Source of the DNA: Acanthaster planci
Taxonomy: Eukaryota; Echinodermata; Asteroidea; Valvatida; Acanthasteridae
DNA length: 45,544 bases
Direction: 5' to 3'
Assembly (NCBI RefSeq): GCF_001949145.1
Contig: NW_019091356.1
Location: 1,085,360 to 1,130,903 of the forward strand
The number at the start of each line of letters is the position of its first letter. The stretch's first letter is position 1. The notes under the pieces were generated by a model, which saw only the letters and a list, made by a program, of their open reading frames with translations, was not told the origin of the DNA and made no database searches. The position numbers and the translations under genes were made by a program. Positions 39,700 to 45,544 of this stretch are shown piece after piece.

Positions 39700-41085
39700 T
39701 CACCAGTAGCTCAGGAACGTTATAGTACCAGGTGATTCCGGAGAGGCAGTAACCAGACGAGTATCATTCATCCACATGGTGTGCACCAGACTAGGGTTCC
39801 GATGAACCACATTCAGCAGGTCCCCGTTCTGGGCATCCCAGACGACGATCTTTTTCCGATCACCCCCTGACACCAACCTGTTGCCACGGAGACACATGCA
39901 ACGCACAACTCCAATGTGCTCACACATGACCCTCAGAAGTTCGCCCATGTGGGTCCACAGTCGTATCGTGCTGTCTGCTGACCCAGACGCAATGACGTTC
40001 TCATTGAAACACAGGCAGTAAACGTCCCCGTCATGGCCCTCCAATGTCCTCAGACATTCCCCGGATTGTGTGCTCCAAACCTTCACCAGGCCGTCCCCGC
40101 TACCGCTCACCACAATTCTCTGGTCAAACTGACAGCAGAAGACAACCTCGGTGTGCCCCTGCAAGGTATGTAGGCATTCCCCCGTGTGACTGATGTCCCA
40201 CAACCTCAAGGTCGTATCCCAGGACGTGCTCACAACCAGGTTACCATGGCAGCTCAGAGCCTCAATGTCGTCACTGTGTCCTCGGAGTATCTGGGTACAG
40301 ATTCCTTGAGATAGGGACCACACCCTTATGGATCGGTCATCAGATGCACTGACGACAGTCTCTCCTTCAACACATAGACACTGCACTCCTCGTTCATGGC
40401 CACTGAATACCATTTGACACAGCCCACTCTTTACATCGTAGACGCGGACAAACCCATCCGAGCAACCAGTCATAACAATGCCGGTTTTCAGTCTCAAGCA
40501 GGTTACTGAGTCTGTGTGCCCTTCCAGCACGCGAGTACACTCGCCGCTTACAAGGTCCCACACACGAACCGTCTTATCCACGCTTCCACTGACCAGCACG
40601 GTTCCGTCGCAATCCAAGCACGTCACTTTCTCCCGGTGTCCCCGCATCACTGGTGCTACCCGGTAACGCCCTCGACACCAGTTGCGCTCCAGGTGCCACG
40701 CCCTCATGTACACCTGCTTCCATTTGCAGGTTGGTGACAGGACTTGGTGCCCGGTCAAGATGTTGTCAAAGTGGAATGTTGGGGTGGTGTGGGAGATGTC
40801 TGTGAATGATGGACTGAGGGGCACTTCTCGGCTCAGGTTGGTGACAGTGCCATAACGCTGCCATCCTCTCTCTTTACAGAGCCCAGACCAAAGCGCATCA
40901 CTGTTTGCCCTCTCTCTCCATGCCCGTGAGCACAAGGCAGCCCGGCACAGGTCCTTGGCAGACAGAAAACCAAATATTCTTTCTGTCAGTTCTTCTGGAA
41001 GCAGAGCTGGGATTTCCAGCGTCAGGAATGCCTTCACGTCATCAATCAACGACGCCAACAATACTTTCTCTTCATTCTCGCCCAT
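39700..41085 (-). CDS. F-box/WD40-repeat protein, 461 codons, uninterrupted
   Basis: Probable substrate receptor of an SCF (Skp1-Cul1-F-box) ubiquitin ligase. The F-box at residues 29-74 (LPEELTERIFGFLSAKDL, then CSRAW, LWSGLCKERGW) would bind Skp1. A beta-propeller follows, with WD40 units starting near residues 149, 189, 229, 269, 310, 350 and 389 (GHREKVTCL..VRVWD and so on) and a degenerate eighth at about 428-459. The layout matches the FBXW7/BTRC-type family, but I cannot assign an orthologue. The start chosen is ATG 41083-41085: A at -3 and G at +4, with an in-frame TAA 12 bases upstream. Reading two codons further would begin at TTG. The stop is TGA at 39700-39702. The whole coding region is in one exon. 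It is convergent with Smad B. Confidence 0.93.
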   Translation of the reverse strand: MGENEEKVLLASLIDDVKAFLTLEIPALLPEELTERIFGFLSAKDLCRAALCSRAWRERANSDALWSGLCKERGWQRYGTVTNLSREVPLSPSFTDISHTTPTFHFDNILTGHQVLSPTCKWKQVYMRAWHLERNWCRGRYRVAPVMRGHREKVTCLDCDGTVLVSGSVDKTVRVWDLVSGECTRVLEGHTDSVTCLRLKTGIVMTGCSDGFVRVYDVKSGLCQMVFSGHERGVQCLCVEGETVVSASDDRSIRVWSLSQGICTQILRGHSDDIEALSCHGNLVVSTSWDTTLRLWDISHTGECLHTLQGHTEVVFCCQFDQRIVVSGSGDGLVKVWSTQSGECLRTLEGHDGDVYCLCFNENVIASGSADSTIRLWTHMGELLRVMCEHIGVVRCMCLRGNRLVSGGDRKKIVVWDAQNGDLLNVVHRNPSLVHTMWMNDTRLVTASPESPGTITFLSYW

Positions 41086-41159
41086 CGTCAAGTTCTGTTA
41101 CATGGCAGTGATGTTGCCTGCTTGACATCTTTTCGCACAGTCCCCAAGGTCTAGCTGCC
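41086..41159 (-). other. Likely 5' UTR part of the F-box coding exon
   Basis: On the - strand TTTTGAATTTCAG ends at 41160 and is a plausible acceptor, so the coding exon may begin at 41159. A weaker acceptor (TGTAACAG) lies at 41095. Either would imply an upstream untranslated exon. Confidence 0.35.
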
Positions 41160-42589
41160 CTGAAATTCAAAATTAAAATATCAAGTGATTTACAGTCAGA
41201 GTTAAGGTTTCCCAGAATCCTTGATTCGGCACAAGTTCTAAGGCCAGAGAGTGTACTAAGTGATTAACAAATCCGAATGTGAGGTTTCAACTTGTGCGGT
41301 GATTGACACATACTATTACGAAGACACAAGCCGACCCATAGTAGAGTCCCCTGACATATGGCGCACTTCAACTTTCACTTGACTTTGCTTCTACAGTTTG
41401 CCGAACCTCTTTTTGAAAAACTTCAAAAACTTCATAGTATATGAACAATTTCAGTATCATGAAATTTCACAGGAAATTCAAAAATGGCAGTGTCCAGAAA
41501 TTGGGCAAGAATTCAGCTGAAAGTTCTCTAATGTAGTGCACTTGAAAAAGTCTCAGAAAATCCCACATTTGTAAACATTTAACAAGTTTTTTAAAGTTGA
41601 TATATTTTGAAAAATGTTTGTCACTGATTACTGTCTCTACTTCTAACCATAAATTTGTTAGAAAGTGCTCTTGTAAGTATTTTGGAAGCATTTTAAAGGG
41701 CTCATTTTGCACTTTGCTTAAGAAAAAAAATCAGAAAATCAGGCAAAAATAAAAATGCATCAGAACTTTGAAGCTGGTGATTAAAACAGAGATTTTTCAA
41801 TTGAATTAGGAGTTAATGAATTTCACCCATCATGAAATCTGGTAAGGCACATGAGGCCAAAAATCAAAGAGTGCCACGTTAGGGGCCATGCCACGTTACC
41901 TATACATCAACAACATAGGGCTCTGCATGTACATAAGGAACGTACGGGCATGACACAGGTAGGCCTACTGTTGGTTGATGACTTGATGTGTACGTTATTT
42001 TTTTAACACAACAGCAAGGAACATGATCAAGGAGACAACTTGTCTTTCATTTCATTTATCATTTTGTAAGAAAAAATTTACAATGGATAAAACAAAATAA
42101 ATAAAAATACTATGTACAATATAGAAAAAAAGACATAGTTTAAATATAGGGTCAAACCTTATAAAAAGACTAAATCCTAGCTCCAAAATGGTTGCATGCC
42201 CCTGTGGGTTTACTATAAAGTGAACTAAATCACTGTCAAGTAGTTTTCCCATGGCATGACTAAGAACTCTTATTTGCAAAATCAAAAACATTATAGCAGA
42301 GTCACACTAAAACACATAATCCCATGGGCGAAAAGAATAACCCTACAAAAATTGTACAAAATCCTGGAAGTTATGTAATAATTTTATGTACTGCACCATC
42401 TTAACAAGAAAAGCAAGGAAAACACCCCCAAGATAACTAAAAATCTAAAAACAAAACCCCCTCAAAACAAACTCCAAAGAGACGATCAACAGAAACAAAT
42501 GACCCCACAGACAGAAAAACACAGCATCCGAAACATACCAGTAGCTAAAACAAAACAAAAAAAAACCAAAAAAAAGCAAGACAAAGGGG

Positions 42590-42805
42590 ATCAGTAAGAT
42601 GTTTAGCAACAATTTTTCGAGACATTTTACTAACTACGGAACAAAGGGAGACTGGTCTATAATTAGACGGATTGTGAGGAGTCCCAGTCTTATGAATAGG
42701 AACAACATTGGCGAATTTCCATTCTTCTTTCAAGATGCAAAGAACATATTTTCCCAACGACTGCATTTTAATGCAGAAAAAGTTGATAGTTTGTAAACTT
42801 TGCAT
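42590..42805 (-). pseudogene. Non-LTR retrotransposon reverse-transcriptase fragment
   Basis: A frame on the - strand reads LKEEWKFANVVPIHKTGTPH followed by NPSNYRPVSLCSVVSKMSRK and IVAKHL. This is the classic N-terminal RT block (W+..VVPIHK.G....NYRPISL....K+.E+I). It is cut off on both sides and the downstream palm motifs are missing. It is a dead fragment, in the opposite orientation to the one at 9.2 kb. Confidence 0.85.
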
Positions 42806-43586
42806 TCATTACCTGCAGGAAAGATCCGTGTCTGCAGAACTTTTTGCAGAAACCTTTGCTTTAGTGCCGGTCGCGATGTGCATGTACAGTACGTTAGGCG
42901 CTTGCTATACTTTTCACTTAGTTTCATAATAAGCGCCCTCTCGAGAGGAAGGCTCGAACACAGATAAGCCGTTACGGTGTCCGAAACGGGCTTCCAGAGC
43001 TACGGCTAGGTCTATTGTCTGCGCGTCTCCACACATTTCCAATGGAGTAAAGACGTAGACCTTGCTCTAGACAAGAGATTCATATGCGGCCGTAATATAA
43101 ACCATTGATCAATGTATAAACGCATAGCTATAGACCGCCACATCCTATTCAAAACTACAGAGGCTTTTCGTGATCCGCGTGACGGCCGACTAAAATCAAA
43201 ACTATGGGCAATTTCACCCCCTTGGTAGAGCGAATTTACGCCCAGTTGAAGAATTACTGCCATGAAATTCTAGGAAGCCATTTTGGATTGTGGAAAAAAT
43301 CCTGTCTATTTACTTAATCAGCTGGCCCATCACGATTCAAAACTATGCGGTGGAAACATTTGAAAGAGGAGATAGCAGTTTGTGTCCTTTCTTCATGCAG
43401 TACCGAAGAGCAAAAAACCGGGGGAGCACATATAAACAAATACAGGCAAAGTAAGTGCGTAACTGCGAGTAATGCGCACCGAACGCGCTGCCATCCATCC
43501 GTTTCGCCCACTTTTCAAAATCACGGTTGTACGCGCAAGACCGGCGGTCTAGTCTATATGTTTATATGTCTGTGGGCGCCGGGGTG

Positions 43587-44537
43587 CGAAATTTTTTTCC
43601 TAGGATAGTTGGTACACTGTATGCAAATTATGCATTTATATATCGACCAATCCCAAGGTGTCTTTGGTTGTGGCAGGGACTCGAACTCATTATTATGCAC
43701 ACATAGGTAGCATTGTGGTTGTCAGCTTTGGTTGTCAGTGTGACGGCAGAGCTGTGAGTGAATTTAAATCACTAAGGGTTTGCCTTTTTGCTGTTGGGTC
43801 ACGGTCTTGTATTCAAGTTACATACAACTGGAGTGTTATTTTCGTGCACTGCAGACTTTTGGGATTGCATTCGCCCTCTCAACCATAATTGATGTGTATC
43901 TCTCACGTGTACGCACTAACGTTAGTCACGCGGCCTGCGTGCACATGTATTGTAATAGTGTTTACATCTTTCTTTGATATCACCCAGATAAAGAAATCTT
44001 GGTTAAAATGTACATCCGCTATTTAGTCGAAAAATTGACCAGAGAAAAAAAAGGTATTAGTTTTTGGTAAAGTACTGTAATTCTATTTGTTAAAAGTGAC
44101 TCAGTCAACCCCAATGTCTTATTAAAACATGTGAGCAGAAACTAATAAAACGTTTTACACATGAATATGAAATGCTTCAATTGAGTTAATTTTATTCTTC
44201 ACTAAGACATGATTACATAAACAGTAATTTGCTGACAAGCACCATTCCCAAATATGCAGAAACTCTACCGATCTTAGCCAGTGATTGCATCGACAAGTGC
44301 TGATTGTATAAAAATAAAAGTAAATTAAAATGTTAACGCGACGTGACTCAAGATCCGCGTACATGTACATGTGTGGACATGTACATGTGTGGACATGTAC
44401 ATGTACCTTGCATGTACTGTGTATGCATGCGTAATGAGTTCAAGACAAATCCCTGCCACAACCAAAGACGCCTTGTGATTGGTCAATAAACGCATAATTT
44501 GCATACAGTGTACCAACTATCCTAGGAAAAAAATTCG
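43587..44537. mobile_element. 951-bp element with about 105-bp terminal inverted repeats
   Basis: The left terminus, from 43587 (TTTTTTTCCTAGGATAGTTG, then GTACACTGTATGCAAATTAT and CTTTGGTTGTGGCAGGGA), is repeated inverted at 44433-44537 with few mismatches and small indels. The interior has no transposase frame and includes a 16-base tandem repeat at 44361-44408. Target-site duplications were not clear. It is a non-autonomous DNA transposon or foldback element. Confidence 0.85.
44361..44408. repeat. 16-base tandem repeat, three copies
   Basis: The unit ACATGTACATGTGTGG occurs twice exactly and a third time partly, inside the 951-bp inverted-repeat element. Confidence 0.9.
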
Positions 44538-45358
44538 TCGCCGGCAGCGTCGAAGGTTCGATCAGCTCTGTGTCGAAGTACTCCCTCAACGGTATAGAAG
44601 GGAGAGGCTGGTGGGGCCGTGTGCACACCTTTTTTTAATTAAAAGCAGCTACCACTCTCTTTTCTCCTTTCAACATTAATGGGGTTGAGTTGCATTTTTG
44701 GGTGCAAACAAAGAGTGAATCAAATTTTTGCAATTTCTGGGAAGTGATAAATCCCATGATTGATCCCTTTAGATCAAGGCGCAAAACATGGATGGTTACT
44801 GTGACCGTGTGCGCGTCATGTGAACGTAGCCAAGGCTAATGGCTTACTTGGTGCAACCTCGACTCCATGGGCTGCCTGCGCGTTCCTTCACTAGATAGCA
44901 CAATCATTGTGGGAACCAAATGGCTCGGTACGGTTCTCATGCGAGATTGGCCAATCACGCTAACGCACAGAGTATGTTCCAACTGGAACTGCGCCAGGCA
45001 AGATTTGAAATAAACATTTCATATCGCTCAACCGAATTGATTGATTCCTAAAAGAAAAGGAGAACGTCATACTAAAAACTCAGGACGCTGCATGCGTCGA
45101 GCTAAGCTTGAACGACGTGACTCTCTAAATGTTAAAACGGAAACGTATAAATTTGTACCAGCATAAATAGAGAGAAAACCGGCAACGGCACTTGCAGAAG
45201 AATCTTGAGTACCACGAGGCCAACACTTAGTCGCGCCCACTGTGGCTAGCCTTGGTAACCTTAATACTCTTCGATTACTCCTTGCCAGTATTCGGTGTCG
45301 AAAGCGATACCAACAAACGGCCAACGCTGCTTGAAAACCATCAAAGGTTATAACTTAC

Positions 45359-45470
45359 CTCTCGCGGGCTGATGGTTTCACCACAGATGTGATATATCGC
45401 GCTGTAAATCACATTGGCTGCGATCGGAAATCTCAGTTTCCACTCCGACACGTACAGAATAATTTACTCT
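45359..45470 (-). promoter_or_regulatory. Candidate promoter and first-exon donor for the F-box/WD40 gene
   Basis: On the - strand, CGCGAGAG|GTAAGT gives a consensus splice donor at 45358/45359. Just upstream are GATATATC (45391-45398) and a CCAAT box (ATTGG on + at 45413-45417) in CpG-bearing DNA. This would supply a 5' UTR exon to the coding exon at 41159. Motif evidence only. Confidence 0.3.
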
Positions 45471-45544
45471 TACTGCGTTTGATATCACTTACGGGGTTAC
45501 TTACTTTTTGAGGAAAGGAAAAAGTCGAAAAAATATGGTTAATT

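Larger units (their letters stand above)
41160..45358 (-). other. Region upstream of the F-box gene, possible 5' UTR intron
   Basis: AT-rich to 42550, then a LINE fragment and a 950-bp inverted-terminal-repeat element. No other gene is recognised. The CpG content is raised around 42860-43300 and after 44880. Confidence 0.45.

Noticed and set aside
41086-41091. Extension of the F-box frame by two codons to a TTG
   Set aside because: TTG is not a normal eukaryotic start. The ATG at 41085 has a strong context and an in-frame TAA lies just upstream.

Overview
This is eukaryotic nuclear DNA: about 60% AT, with intron-split genes, GT..AG junctions, decayed non-LTR retrotransposons, short inverted-repeat transposons and many TACATGTA palindrome clusters. 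The gene content and repeat style suggest an invertebrate deuterostome (echinoderm or amphioxus are my best guesses). Species cannot be fixed from the sequence alone.

The main content is two head-to-tail copies of the 3' half of a Smad2/3 (TGF-beta/activin receptor-regulated Smad) gene on the + strand. Copy A (exons at 462-536, 1295-1324, 1652-1864, 2416-2553, 3425-3693) encodes the end of the linker with its PPPGY motif and a full MH2 domain ending in the receptor-phosphorylated SSMS. Its MH1 exons would lie left of the window. Copy B (exons at 21344-21418, 23412-23627, 27075-27212, 34112-34380) repeats the same exon plan with the same phases, and two or three of the exons have the same length. 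It is about 13% diverged in the MH2 protein, lacks the PY motif and ends SSSS. I found no MH1-coding exon between the copies. A short, CpG-rich, ATG-bearing exon at 11987-12035 ends in a good splice donor whose phase matches copy B. Copy B may therefore be an MH1-less Smad with its own start, or an alternative 3' cassette sharing the upstream MH1 exons.

On the - strand, 39700-41085 is a complete uninterrupted F-box/WD40 gene of 461 codons, probably an SCF ubiquitin-ligase substrate receptor. Its 5' UTR exon and promoter may lie near 45360-45470.

The rest is introns, untranslated regions and mobile-element debris. This includes two LINE reverse-transcriptase fragments (9214-9757 +, 42590-42805 -), three copies of one terminal-inverted-repeat element (14.7, 23.9, 37.4 kb), further foldback elements (3.1, 9.0, 17.7-18.4, 39.1 and 43.6-44.5 kb), a tRNA-like SINE fragment (25.5 kb) and an assembly gap inside a G-rich tandem repeat (13379-13533). 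Three perfect GTCTAGAC Smad-binding palindromes lie between the two Smad copies.
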